From: JBBRLG01 sp038231495
GTDB taxonomy: Bacteria; Planctomycetota; Planctomycetia; Gemmatales; Gemmataceae
NCBI GenBank assembly: GCA_038231495.1
Contig: JBBRLG010000057.1
Coordinates: 1 to 20,046, forward strand
DNA: 20,046 bases
Direction of reading: 5' to 3'
Shown: positions 1 to 7,686 of the stretch, piece by piece
How the letters are laid out: every line of letters starts with the position of its first letter
Position numbering within the stretch: position 1 is the stretch's first letter
The notes under the pieces: generated by a model
Database searches by the model: none
The model's input: the letters and a program-made list of their open reading frames with translations, nothing else
What the model was told of the DNA's origin: nothing
Translations under genes and position numbers: made by a program

Positions 1-728
1 CCGATCAGCTGCACTTTGCCGTGCGACAGCAGCACGACGCGGCGGCAGACCGTCTGGATCGCGCCCATGTTGTGGCTGACGAACAGGACGGTACGGCCCT
101 CGTTAGCCACATCGCCCATCTTCTTCATGCACTTTTTCTGAAACTCCGCGTCGCCGACAGCGAGCACCTCGTCGATGACGAGAATTTCCGGCTCCAGGTG
201 GGCGGCGACCGCGAACGCCAGCCGCGTGTACATGCCGCTGGAATAGCGCTTGACCGGGATGTCGAGGAACTGTTCAACCTCGGCGAAGGAGACGATCTCG
301 CCGAACTTGGCGGCGATCTCGCGGCGGGCCATGCCGAGGATCGAGCCGTTGAGGAAGATGTTTTCGCGCCCCGTCAACTCGGGGTGGAAGCCGGTGCCGA
401 CTTCGAGCAAGCTGCCGACCCGGCCGCGCAACCGGGCCTGGCCTTCGGTCGGTTTCGTGATGCGCGACAGGATTTTCAGGAGAGTGCTTTTGCCCGCGCC
501 GTTGCGGCCGATGATGCCGACCGTCTCGCCGGGCTGCACCTGGAAATTGATGTCTTTGAGCGCCCAGAACGGCTGGTGGCTGGCCCCGTCGCCGCCGCGC
601 AAACGCCTAAGCGGCCAGGACGCGGCCCGCACGAGCGATTCGCGCAGGGTCGTGTAGTCCGCCGGCGAGTCGGCGCGCTGGACGCGGTAACACTTGCTCA
701 GGTTTTCGATCGTGATGGCGGGTCGCAT
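1..728 (-). CDS. ABC transporter ATP-binding protein, polysaccharide export (Wzt/TagH type), 3' end off window
   Basis: Cytoplasmic ATPase that would energise export of a lipid-linked polysaccharide together with the permease just upstream (1024-1959). Translating the minus strand from ATG at 728 gives 242 uninterrupted residues before the window edge. Visible motifs are Walker A GRNGAGKST (74-82), the family-typical signature RYSSGMYTRLAF (161-172, in place of LSGGQ), Walker B EILVIDE (181-187) with the following VLAVGD, and the switch histidine in VSHN (217-220). The ~60-residue segment before the Walker A strand and the YSSGM signature are characteristic of the Wzt/TagH/KpsT-like group. 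An in-frame TGA lies five codons upstream of the ATG, so the start is well bounded, although no clear Shine-Dalgarno is present. Any C-terminal glycan-binding domain, which would decide substrate specificity, is outside the window. Family assignment is firm; the exported polymer is unknown. Confidence 0.93.
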   Translation of the reverse strand, partial: MRPAITIENLSKCYRVQRADSPADYTTLRESLVRAASWPLRRLRGGDGASHQPFWALKDINFQVQPGETVGIIGRNGAGKSTLLKILSRITKPTEGQARLRGRVGSLLEVGTGFHPELTGRENIFLNGSILGMARREIAAKFGEIVSFAEVEQFLDIPVKRYSSGMYTRLAFAVAAHLEPEILVIDEVLAVGDAEFQKKCMKKMGDVANEGRTVLFVSHNMGAIQTVCRRVVLLSHGKVQLI

Positions 729-742
729 GGGGTTATGAATTC

Positions 743-1019
743 AATACGAATCACGAAAACACGAAAGGACGAAAAGGCGAAAAAGAGAAGTAACCGTTCA
801 CTCCCCCCTTACGAAGGGGGGGTAGGGGGGGTGAAGAGAGCGCCGGGACTGAGTACATCAATAACGTTCTTAACCCCCCCCTACCCCCCCTTCGTAAGGG
901 GGGGATAAGTTGATGTCGGCGAACGGTTACAAAGAGAATACTTATTCCGTTACGAAGTCTCGTAATTGTTCCCTTTCCCTTTCGTTTTTTCGTCCTTTCG
1001 TGTTTTCGTGATTCGTATT
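743..1019. repeat. Outer inverted repeat with ACGAAA-rich arms, invaded by MITE copy 1
   Basis: Positions 743-775 and 987-1019 are perfect 33-nt reverse complements of each other. They are rich in a short unit of the type CACGAAAACACGAAAGGACG. The palindrome fills the gap between the ABC permease and ATPase genes. The 790-930 mobile element plus its target duplication sits inside the loop, so the palindrome is the older structure. With the insert removed, the loop would be about 60 nt. Confidence 0.85.
790..930 (+). mobile_element. MITE-like element, copy 1 (141 bp), IS66-type ends
   Basis: The termini are perfect 10-bp inverted repeats, GTAACCGTTC at 790-799 and its complement at 921-930. 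The flanks AAAGAGAA at 782-789 and AAAGAGAA at 931-938 form a perfect 8-bp target-site duplication. Inside are two long C/G-tract arms, about 803-831 and 874-904, complementary to each other, each with its own small palindrome around TTACGAA/TTCGTAA. There is no open reading frame, so the element is non-autonomous. GTAA ends with 8-bp duplications are the known hallmark of the IS66 family; that assignment is inference. Copies 2 and 3 lie at 1969-2106 and 13949-14082, in the same orientation. Confidence 0.88.
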
Positions 1020-1023
1020 TCGT

Positions 1024-1959
1024 TTAGATGATATCCGCGAACCAGTCCTCGACCTTGCGGAAGTAGAAGCACCCGGCCAGGAACAACACGCACACCGTTG
1101 CGGTCGAAATGCCCAGTGACAGCCACGGAATCTCAGTGCCCAGGCACGCGGCCCGGAACGAGGCGACCAGGCCCGTCATCGGGTTGCAATTCATCGCGAA
1201 CGCCACGAACCCCTTGTCGGCGTCCGGCGGCGTCGGCATGTAGACCGTCGGCGTTGCGAACATCCATAGCTGAATCATGAACGGCGTCACATAGCGAAAA
1301 TCGCGGTAGGCGACGTGCAGGCCCGCAAGCAAGGTGCCGACGCCCATCGCCCCCAGCGTGATGACGAGGAGGATGACGGGCACTAGCAGAAACTGCCAGG
1401 TCGGCCACCACTGGAACCAGATCATCACGACGAACAGTAGGCCAAATGCGATGAGGCAATCGACCACCGCGGCAAGCACCGACGCGAACGGCAGCGATAG
1501 CCGCGGGAAGTAAATTTTGGTGATGAGCCGTTCCGAACCCAGGACGCTCTGCCCCGCATTGGCGATCGCCGTCGCGAAAAACGTCCACGCCAGCAGCCCG
1601 GCGCAAACGAACAACTCGTAGGGCGGATCCTTGGCGCTTTTCTCGGTCGCGATGCCGCCGATCTTGTTGAAGAAGATCGTAAACACGACCATCATCATCG
1701 CCGGCTGCAGGATGGCCCACGCCGCGCCGAGAAAGGTCTGCTTGTAACGCACCTTCACGTCGCGCCAGGCCAGGAAAAACAGCAGTTCGCGGAATTGCCA
1801 CAACTCGCGGAAGTTGATGAGCTGCCAGCCGCGCGGCGGGCCGATGACCATTTCCGCCAGTTCCGGCGGTGGCGGCACTGCGGCAACGGTCGGCGGCGCA
1901 ACCACCTCCGGTTGTGATTCTGCGACCTGCATGGTCATCGCGAGGGTTCTCGTGTCCAT
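1024..1959 (-). CDS. ABC-2 type polysaccharide export permease (Wzm/TagG type)
   Basis: Inner-membrane component of a polysaccharide ABC exporter, partner of the ATPase at 1-728. The 311 residues begin with a ~45-residue Pro-rich cytoplasmic stretch. This leads into the family-typical amphipathic segment RDVKVRYKQTFLGAAWAILQ (66-85) and about six hydrophobic segments, near 86-100, 115-137, 155-180, 190-214, 224-241 and 280-300. The frame is open back to a GTG at 1980, but those first seven codons are encoded by the end of the inserted MITE and its target duplication. I therefore prefer ATG 1959; ATG at codon 8 or 10 of that version is also possible. No strong Shine-Dalgarno is visible. Separated from the ligase gene upstream by MITE copy 2 and from the ATPase downstream by MITE copy 1, yet co-directional with both. 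Confidence 0.92.
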   Translation of the reverse strand: MDTRTLAMTMQVAESQPEVVAPPTVAAVPPPPELAEMVIGPPRGWQLINFRELWQFRELLFFLAWRDVKVRYKQTFLGAAWAILQPAMMMVVFTIFFNKIGGIATEKSAKDPPYELFVCAGLLAWTFFATAIANAGQSVLGSERLITKIYFPRLSLPFASVLAAVVDCLIAFGLLFVVMIWFQWWPTWQFLLVPVILLVITLGAMGVGTLLAGLHVAYRDFRYVTPFMIQLWMFATPTVYMPTPPDADKGFVAFAMNCNPMTGLVASFRAACLGTEIPWLSLGISTATVCVLFLAGCFYFRKVEDWFADII

Positions 1960-1968
1960 TATTAGCTG

Positions 1969-2106
1969 GTAACCGTTCACTCCCCCCCTTACGAAGGGGG
2001 GGCGGGGGGGGTGGAGATGAGGCTATGACGGAGTACTTCAATCGTTCTTGACCCCCCCTACCCCCCCTTCGTAAGGGGGGAGAAGTTGATGCCGGTGAAC
2101 GGTTAC
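1969..2106 (+). mobile_element. MITE-like element, copy 2 (138 bp), IS66-type ends
   Basis: Same family as 790-930, with GTAACCGTTC at 1969-1978 and its complement at 2097-2106. The flanks ATTAGCTG (1961-1968) and ATTATCTG (2107-2114) match at 7 of 8 positions, a slightly decayed 8-bp target-site duplication. Internal complementary C/G-tract arms are present. It was inserted immediately before the permease start codon (ATG at 1959), so the 5' end of that transcript now carries the hairpin and a spurious in-frame GTG at 1980. Confidence 0.87.
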
Positions 2107-2149
2107 ATTATCTGATAGCTGTCAGCCATCAGCTAGCAGCCAATGCGGA
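2107..2149. other. Short intergenic remnant with CAGCTATCAG-like repeats
   Basis: The stretch 2111-2138 contains overlapping inverted units around GATAGCTGTCAGCCATCAGC. Such low-complexity runs resemble the arms of the other intergenic palindromes here, but no second arm was found. It lies just after the stop codon of the ligase-like gene. Confidence 0.35.
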
Positions 2150-3550
2150 TCAGCCGCGCAACATGAAGAGGCGGACGAAGACGGTAGCACACACCAGAAA
2201 GATTACGCCCACCAGCGCCAGCCGGCCCCACAGTTTCAAGTCGAAGCGCTCGGCCGGGAAGGGCGGGTCGGTCGTCGTCATGTTGGCGTAACCCGCGGCG
2301 AAGGCCAAGACCGTGTACGTCGGCAGCACATACGGCAACGTCAGCGACAACATGCCGACCATGTAGCTCGCGAGGATGCCGGTAATGAACGGTTGCAGGT
2401 GCCGTAGTTCCAGGTCCACGATTGTCGCCTTGACGCGACCGAGCTGCGTCAGTCGACGGACGGCGAGGTAGAACGCCCCCAGGAAGAGGGCGCCGCCAAG
2501 GAAGCCCAGTTCGGTGAAACAGTGGATGTACGAGTTGTGCGCCACCTGCCCGGCCTGCTCGACGTACTGGTCTTTGCCGATGCCGAACAACGGCGCTTGC
2601 CGGATCAGGACCAGGCCGTCGCTCCACAGATGGATGCGCGCCTGGCTCGTCCCCTCTTCGGTCGAGAGGCTGGTCTGCCGGTCGCTGGCGAGTAGCAGGA
2701 TTGCCGGCAACACCAGGGCACCGAGGACTACGGTCATCGTCGTGCCGAAACGGCTGCGGAGGAACAGGAGCAGGCCGACGAGCAGGGCGAGCATGCCGCC
2801 GCGCGAGCCGGTCAGCAACAAGCCGTAACCCATGACGCCGAGGGGGGCCAGCCACACCCAGCGCCAGATGCCCATGTTCGGCTTGAACAGCCAGTACAGC
2901 CCGGCCAGGATGCCCACGGCCATCAGTACGCACAGGTCGTTCGGGTCGCGGAAAATGCCGGGGCCTTGCAGCCGCAGCACGCTGACGTTTTTGCCCTGCG
3001 CGCTGTCCCACATCGTGTCCGTGAGCGGTGCCAGGTTCGGCAGGTTGATGCGGCCGTAGAACTGCAAGATGGTCAAGACGGCGATGGCGGCGCAAAACAG
3101 CGTGAACCAGAGGAGCATCTGTTTCAACCGAGCCGGCGTCGTCACCAGGCCGATGAAGAGCAGAAAGTAGAGGACGACCTTGAGGAATTCGGTGCCGCCG
3201 TCGAGCATCCCCTTGAAGTTGAAGTGCGACAAATGCGACAGCACAATGGCGAAAAGGAGGCCGACGACGCAGGCGGTGATCGGTCGGGCGTCGAGGTCGC
3301 GCGGCCTCACCTGGCCGAGGATGACCGGAAACGAAACGGCAAGGCAGGCGAGGATGACGTAATAGTAGATTTCCAACCCGAGCAGGTCGGGAATGATCTC
3401 GGCGGGACGCAGGTACAGAACCGCGTTGAGCAGGACGAACAGCCCGAAACCCCAGGCGTGGCCCGGCCGTAGCGCGGCAACGTCCGCCGGCGCGACGGGC
3501 GCGGTCGGCGTTTGCACGGAGAATGCCGGTGCGGTGGTTAGGGATGCCAT
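2150..3550 (-). CDS. O-antigen ligase / Wzy-like polymerase family membrane protein
   Basis: Integral membrane glycan polymerase or ligase (Wzy_C/O-antigen-ligase family), which would join or polymerise lipid-linked glycans on the outer face of the inner membrane. The 466 residues contain about 10-12 hydrophobic segments. Conserved family features are GIFRDPNDL (198-206), TGSRGG (247-252) leading into a membrane helix, a large periplasmic loop with R305 and LFGIGKDQYV (321-330), and AHNSYIH (337-343); the loop arginine and the HNS histidine are the usual catalytic candidates. The frame stays open to an ATG at 3604, but those 18 codons come from the palindrome at 3572-3643. ATG 3550, preceded by a weak GAAG, gives the natural start MASLTTAP. 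Polymerase and ligase cannot be distinguished from sequence; next to an ABC exporter and exosortase genes either is plausible. Confidence 0.88.
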   Translation of the reverse strand: MASLTTAPAFSVQTPTAPVAPADVAALRPGHAWGFGLFVLLNAVLYLRPAEIIPDLLGLEIYYYVILACLAVSFPVILGQVRPRDLDARPITACVVGLLFAIVLSHLSHFNFKGMLDGGTEFLKVVLYFLLFIGLVTTPARLKQMLLWFTLFCAAIAVLTILQFYGRINLPNLAPLTDTMWDSAQGKNVSVLRLQGPGIFRDPNDLCVLMAVGILAGLYWLFKPNMGIWRWVWLAPLGVMGYGLLLTGSRGGMLALLVGLLLFLRSRFGTTMTVVLGALVLPAILLLASDRQTSLSTEEGTSQARIHLWSDGLVLIRQAPLFGIGKDQYVEQAGQVAHNSYIHCFTELGFLGGALFLGAFYLAVRRLTQLGRVKATIVDLELRHLQPFITGILASYMVGMLSLTLPYVLPTYTVLAFAAGYANMTTTDPPFPAERFDLKLWGRLALVGVIFLVCATVFVRLFMLRG

Positions 3551-3571
3551 AAGTTCAACTTCAAAACTCAA

Positions 3572-3643
3572 GGCGAGCTGGGAGCGTAAGCGACCGGAGT
3601 TCATCTCCGGATAACCTCCGGTCGCTTACGCTCCCGGCTCGCC
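3572..3643. repeat. Long intergenic palindrome (28-nt arms, one mismatch)
   Basis: Arms 3572-3599 and 3616-3643 are complementary except at one position, around a 16-nt loop; the core is GGGAGCGTAAGCGACCGGAG. It lies between epsI and the ligase-like gene and would fold into a very stable hairpin in the operon transcript. No T-run follows on the minus strand, so it is more likely an mRNA-processing or REP-like element than a simple terminator. Confidence 0.85.
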
Positions 3644-3659
3644 AGTTTCGTTTGACGCT

Positions 3660-4313
3660 CTAAGACGGATTCAACGCCTTCGACAATTCCGGCAAGAACA
3701 GTTGCAGGAACTTCGCGGCGGGTTCCTCGTCCAGCGGGTCGTTACGGTTGTTCGTCTCGCGGATGACGTAGAGCTTGTAAAGGTACGGCAAATGCGCGAA
3801 GTCCCAGCGCGGCCAGGACGACGCTTTCCACTCGCCCGCGGCGTTCCAGGCCCAGAAGATGCGAAGCTGCGACGGCGCGGCCACGTCCTTCTTGACGAAC
3901 TTCGAGGTCCAGCAGTCCGCCACCTTGTCACCGCCGACCGCGGCGCGGATGGGGTAGCGGATCGACGCGCCGCCCTGGTCGTAGCCGGCCCCCGGGTAGC
4001 AGTTTTCCGGCCGATGGACGCTCATTTTGGTTGCCGGCCCGACGAGCAGGACGACGAGGACCGTGTCGTTGTTGGTCGAGGTAAAGCGCTTGACCCACGC
4101 GCCCTCGGCACCGGCCTGCGCGAGTTCTTCGGCCTTGATCTCCGGCGCGGGCCGCGCCTTCCAGTTGCCGACGCTCAGCGGCACCCGGTCCAGGCGCTGG
4201 ACCGCAGCTTCCAATGCCGGCGACTTGTCCCACCGCTGCGTCCAGCGGCCGTGGACGAACCCGGCGGCGGTTACGACGATCAGGGCGGTCAGGAGGGGGA
4301 GGATGCGCGACAT
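3660..4313 (-). CDS. epsI: Exosortase-associated protein EpsI
   Basis: EpsI-family protein, found encoded beside or fused to exosortases and implicated in the associated exopolysaccharide system; its biochemical role is not settled. The 217-residue product starts with an uncleaved-looking membrane anchor, LPLLTALIVVTAAGFV (5-20). The rest appears extracytoplasmic and carries the diagnostic motif HRPENCYPG (100-108, usually HRPExCYPxxGW). The downstream YPI strand and LRIFWAWN (about residues 155-162) match the family layout. The frame continues upstream to an ATG at 4400, but those 29 codons are translation of the GGGGACAAG palindrome, so ATG 4313 was chosen. Unusually, epsI is separated from the exosortase gene by the Wzc-kinase gene. 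It ends in TAG, which shows amber is read as stop here. Confidence 0.9.
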   Translation of the reverse strand: MSRILPLLTALIVVTAAGFVHGRWTQRWDKSPALEAAVQRLDRVPLSVGNWKARPAPEIKAEELAQAGAEGAWVKRFTSTNNDTVLVVLLVGPATKMSVHRPENCYPGAGYDQGGASIRYPIRAAVGGDKVADCWTSKFVKKDVAAPSQLRIFWAWNAAGEWKASSWPRWDFAHLPYLYKLYVIRETNNRNDPLDEEPAAKFLQLFLPELSKALNPS

Positions 4314-4333
4314 TGAATTTGCCTTGGTTTTGA

Positions 4334-4429
4334 GGACAAGGGGACAAGGGGACAAGGGGACAAAATGCAAAGGGTTGACAGCACTGCTCACTGAATTCAT
4401 TCTCCCCTTGTCCCCTTGTCCCCTTGTCC
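4334..4429. repeat. Palindrome with arms of tandem GGGGACAAG units
   Basis: Positions 4334-4360 and 4403-4429 are perfect 27-nt reverse complements separated by 42 nt. Each arm is itself three tandem 9-bp units of the type GGGGACAAG. The element lies between the kinase gene and epsI and ends about 20 bases before epsI's ATG. No flanking duplication was found. Confidence 0.88.
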
Positions 4430-4445
4430 AACAACGTCCATACCC

Positions 4446-6677
4446 TCACGCCCGCAACGTCTGCGGGTAGTCGTACACGTCCGCTTTTTCGCCGATGACG
4501 ACCGCGCCCAACATGCGGATGCCCAGCGACGACAGCTTTTGCTGGGCCGCGTGCAGTGCCGGCATTCGGCTCACGTTGCGCAGCACCGAAAAGACCACGG
4601 CGTCCGCGTGCTGGCCGATCAGCAGCGAGTCGGCCACCGGCAGCACCGGCGGCACGTCGATCACGATGAACTCGTACTGCTCCCGCAGAATGCCGAACAC
4701 CTTTTCGACGTTCTCCTGGGCCAGGCACTGGATCGCCAAACGGTCGGCCTTGCCCGCCGGCAGAAGCGACAGCCGTGCCACCGGCGTGGACAGGATCGCC
4801 TCGTCGTACTCGACCTCGCCGCGCAACGCTTCGCTGAAACCCGGCTCGTTCGGCAAGTCGAACTGGCGGTTGGCCGCGGGGTTGCGCAGATCGCAGTCGA
4901 TCAGGAGTGTGTTGCGCGCGCCGCGCGCCAGGCTGGCCGCGAGGTGACAGGCCAGCGTCGTCTTGCCTTCGCCGACGCCGGGACTCGTTACCATGACGAC
5001 GTGAATCTGCTCCGTCTTGGCCGCGTGCAACAGCGATGTGCGGATGGCGTCGATGGCCTCGATCATGGCATTCTGGTCGGCGGTGTTCTCGGCCGGGTTG
5101 GCGGCAGGTATGCCGCGGCGGGCGCTGCCGGACAACAGCGGCAGCGTGCCAAGCAGCGGCAAGTTTAAGCCGCGCGTCACGTCGGCGGCGGTGTACACGC
5201 GGCGATAGCCGTACTCCCAGAACACGACGCCCACGAACACCAAGCCGAAAAGGACCAGGCCCGTGACGCCGGCGTATTTCGTCTGCGTGTCGGTCTTGCG
5301 CGCGGTCGGCGCGACTTTTTTGTCGAGCAGTTCGACGCGCGAGCCGGTCGCGTTGTCGATCTGGATCGAGCCGAGTTCGTCGCCCAACCGCTTGAGGACC
5401 ATTTCCTGTTGCGTCACCTCGTCCATGAGGGGGGCGACCCCGGTGGTGCTGCGTTCCCCCGCCTGGTTGGCCGTGCGGAGGTTGCTAATCTCGGTTTGCA
5501 GTTTAACGGTCTCGTCGTTGAGGATTTTCTGTTGCAGCGGGTATGTGCTTAACTTGGCTTCCAGCTTTGAGAGCACTTCCTTGTTGTCGTCCAGGGTCTT
5601 CTGACGCAGCTTTTCCTCGACCTCCGTGCGGCGGGACTGGGCGTAAGTCGTCAGGTTCGTGACGGCGTTCGCCCGCTCCTCCACGGCCTTGGGCACTGCA
5701 CTGTTGATGTCAGCGATGCCGCGACTCTTCAAATCCGCCAGCTTCTTGTTGAGGGTAAGGATTTCTTCGTACAGGAACTTGTAGGTCAAGTCGTCCTTCA
5801 CCTTCTCGTCCACGGCGTAGGCCGAAACCGTAATCAATTTCGGGTTTTCCGCCGTAGCCTTGAGCGCCCGGATTTGCTCCTTGTCGCCAATCTCCTGAAT
5901 CCGCAGCTGCACGATTTGCGATTGGTTTGCCATGATCTGATGCTGCAACGAACTCTGCCGCAAGGCGGTAGAGGCCGGGTCGTCGATGCCAAGGTCTTTC
6001 AGTTTGTTGCTGAGTTTGATTCGATTCTCGTTGAGCGCCTCGGCGGTCTTGCGGTAAGTGTCGGTCAACTGGGCGCCGCGCTCGACGGCACGGATCTTCT
6101 CGCGCGTGTTGTACTCCAGTAAATACTGGCGGATCATCTCGTCGAGGATGGCCGCCAGGTCTTCGGCGTTGTCGCCGGTCAGGCTGATGCGCAGAATTTC
6201 CGGCGATTGCAACGTGTCGGTCACCAACTTGTCCTGCAGCCATTGCCGGGCGTCGTTCTGGGACTGGATTTCGTTCAGTTCCTGGATCGAAGTCTGGTCC
6301 AACACCTTGCGGATCACGTCCGGGCTTTTGATCGTTGCCGTCTGGGCGCGGACGTAGCTCGAAAACGACTCCTCACTTTCGTACGCGCCCCTGTTGGCCT
6401 TGCTGATGCGGAGGTTGCGCGTCGCGGTGTATTTGCCGGGGAACAGCGACCAGACTGCCGCGAATCCCAGACCCGCGGCCAATACGCCCAGGCACAGGAT
6501 CGTCAACCACCGGCGGCGGACGATGTGCGCGATCGTTTCCAGGCTCGGCGGCGACGACAGCGCGGGCGGCAACGGCGGCGGTGCCGGCGCGTAGGCCGGG
6601 TGCGGACCGTTTGCCGTGCCGTTCATCGGGGTCGCGGCGTGGGACGGCTGGCTCGTCTGGGGGTCTTGCGACTTCAT
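4446..6677 (-). CDS. Wzc-like polysaccharide co-polymerase with C-terminal BY-kinase (CpsD/CapB) domain
   Basis: Inner-membrane protein that would control glycan chain length and couple it to tyrosine autophosphorylation. The 743 residues are laid out as follows: a Pro-rich cytoplasmic tail (1-45), first membrane helix ~57-79, a long periplasmic Wzz/coiled-coil region (about 190-460, Glu/Lys/Gln-rich heptad-like), and second helix ~469-487. The cytoplasmic P-loop kinase follows with Walker A SPGVGEGKTT (565-574), Walker A' LLIDCD (591-596) and Walker B IVIDVPP (671-677). The C-terminal tail is very short and has only two tyrosines, VYDYPQ (734-739), where classical BY-kinases have a Tyr cluster. 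Start ATG 6677 has GGAG about 12 nt upstream. The gene follows the exosortase gene by 34 nt, so the two are surely co-transcribed. Length and domain order match the exosortase-linked chain-length proteins. Confidence 0.93.
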   Translation of the reverse strand: MKSQDPQTSQPSHAATPMNGTANGPHPAYAPAPPPLPPALSSPPSLETIAHIVRRRWLTILCLGVLAAGLGFAAVWSLFPGKYTATRNLRISKANRGAYESEESFSSYVRAQTATIKSPDVIRKVLDQTSIQELNEIQSQNDARQWLQDKLVTDTLQSPEILRISLTGDNAEDLAAILDEMIRQYLLEYNTREKIRAVERGAQLTDTYRKTAEALNENRIKLSNKLKDLGIDDPASTALRQSSLQHQIMANQSQIVQLRIQEIGDKEQIRALKATAENPKLITVSAYAVDEKVKDDLTYKFLYEEILTLNKKLADLKSRGIADINSAVPKAVEERANAVTNLTTYAQSRRTEVEEKLRQKTLDDNKEVLSKLEAKLSTYPLQQKILNDETVKLQTEISNLRTANQAGERSTTGVAPLMDEVTQQEMVLKRLGDELGSIQIDNATGSRVELLDKKVAPTARKTDTQTKYAGVTGLVLFGLVFVGVVFWEYGYRRVYTAADVTRGLNLPLLGTLPLLSGSARRGIPAANPAENTADQNAMIEAIDAIRTSLLHAAKTEQIHVVMVTSPGVGEGKTTLACHLAASLARGARNTLLIDCDLRNPAANRQFDLPNEPGFSEALRGEVEYDEAILSTPVARLSLLPAGKADRLAIQCLAQENVEKVFGILREQYEFIVIDVPPVLPVADSLLIGQHADAVVFSVLRNVSRMPALHAAQQKLSSLGIRMLGAVVIGEKADVYDYPQTLRA

Positions 6678-6711
6678 CGGGGTACGACTCCAATCCGGTT
6701 GGCGGGCGCGA

Positions 6712-7686
6712 TTACGAGGGCTGGCTCGCGGTCGCGACCGGGGCCGGCACGGGGGAGGCCGTGGACGTGCGGTCGGGTTTAAGAAGCGTGGTGCGCGCGA
6801 ACGGCACCGGCACCGGGCCGCGGTATTCGCGCGTCACGAACAGGTGATCCAGAAATTGCAGCTCAAGCCAGAGTGTGGCCAAGGCCAACGGCATCATGAG
6901 CCAGCCGGCCAGGTCGTGAAAGATCGTGTCGGCGACGTGGCGGCCGAACAGCGGGAAGGCGACCCCGGTGGCGGCGATGCGCAACAGGTTCATCAGCACG
7001 CCGATCGGGATGGCGCTAAAGAAGATGACGAGCCGGTCGGTGAGCGGCCGCTGCGCGATCAGCGCGACGGTGGTGGACAGCGCAAAAAAGGCGACGAGCA
7101 TGCCCAGGCCGTTACACGCCTCCATGACGCCGATCTCGTAGTCGTCCAGCAGGATGATGTTGCCCTCGGAGACGGCGGGGAAGCCGAACGTCTGAAGCGT
7201 GTAGGTGCCCGCCAGGGTGGCCAGTCGTTGCAGCGGCGCCCCCAGCGCGATTTCGAGGCCGTAGGGGAGCGGCAACAGGAATACCAACACGACGAGCGCC
7301 GGCCACGACCAGCGCAGCAGTGCGCTGCCGCCGACCAGGGCCACGACGCCTGTCATTGTTACCAGCATTGAAACGCCGTCGAACCAGTCCAGGTTGAAGT
7401 AGGTGCCCAGGAGGCGCAGGGCCGCAGCCCCGGCCACGACGCCGATGCCCCAGAACGCGGGTCGGATCGCATCGCCGGGGAACGTCTTTTTGCGCGACCA
7501 CAGGACCAGCAAGGCCAGGATCGGCACGATAAAGCCGTGCGACGATTGCGGGTCGTGCCACCAGCGGTCGGCCAGGTGTTCCAGCGTCGGCCAATACGCC
7601 CAGACGCAGCCGCACGCCAGCGCAGCGGCGGCCAGCCACCCGAATGCGTGGAAGGGGCGTCGCGGATTTTGACTCGAAGGGGCCAT
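6712..7686 (-). CDS. Exosortase (EpsH/Xrt family transpeptidase)
   Basis: Polytopic membrane cysteine transpeptidase that recognises C-terminal sorting tails (PEP-CTERM-like) and transfers the protein, probably onto a surface glycan. From ATG 7686 the product is 324 residues with about eight hydrophobic segments. The catalytic triad is visible: Cys191 in MEACNGLGML (188-197), Arg236 in MNLLRIAAT (232-240) and His257 in FHDLAGW (256-262). GFPAVSEGNIILLDDYEIGV (168-187) is the usual beta-rich loop before the Cys. A Pro/Thr-rich tail of ~30 residues ends the protein. The frame is open much further upstream (to 8250) with implausible composition. ATG 7698 is an alternative, but it would overlap a perfect AGGAGG only three bases from ATG 7686. 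The exosortase subclass and its target proteins cannot be named from this window. Confidence 0.92.
   Translation of the reverse strand: MAPSSQNPRRPFHAFGWLAAAALACGCVWAYWPTLEHLADRWWHDPQSSHGFIVPILALLVLWSRKKTFPGDAIRPAFWGIGVVAGAAALRLLGTYFNLDWFDGVSMLVTMTGVVALVGGSALLRWSWPALVVLVFLLPLPYGLEIALGAPLQRLATLAGTYTLQTFGFPAVSEGNIILLDDYEIGVMEACNGLGMLVAFFALSTTVALIAQRPLTDRLVIFFSAIPIGVLMNLLRIAATGVAFPLFGRHVADTIFHDLAGWLMMPLALATLWLELQFLDHLFVTREYRGPVPVPFARTTLLKPDRTSTASPVPAPVATASQPS

Noticed and set aside
21..908. 295-codon plus-strand open frame at the left edge
   Set aside because: It is antisense to the clear Wzt-like ATPase and runs on into MITE copy 1.
4314..4400. Extended EpsI N-terminus from ATG 4400
   Set aside because: The extra residues translate the GGGGACAAG palindrome arm (PLSPCPLV), and a normal membrane anchor starts at ATG 4313.
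4334..4429. CRISPR-like short repeats (GGGGACAAG)
   Set aside because: Units are 9 bp, contiguous without spacers and arranged as two inverted arms, so this is a palindrome and not an array.
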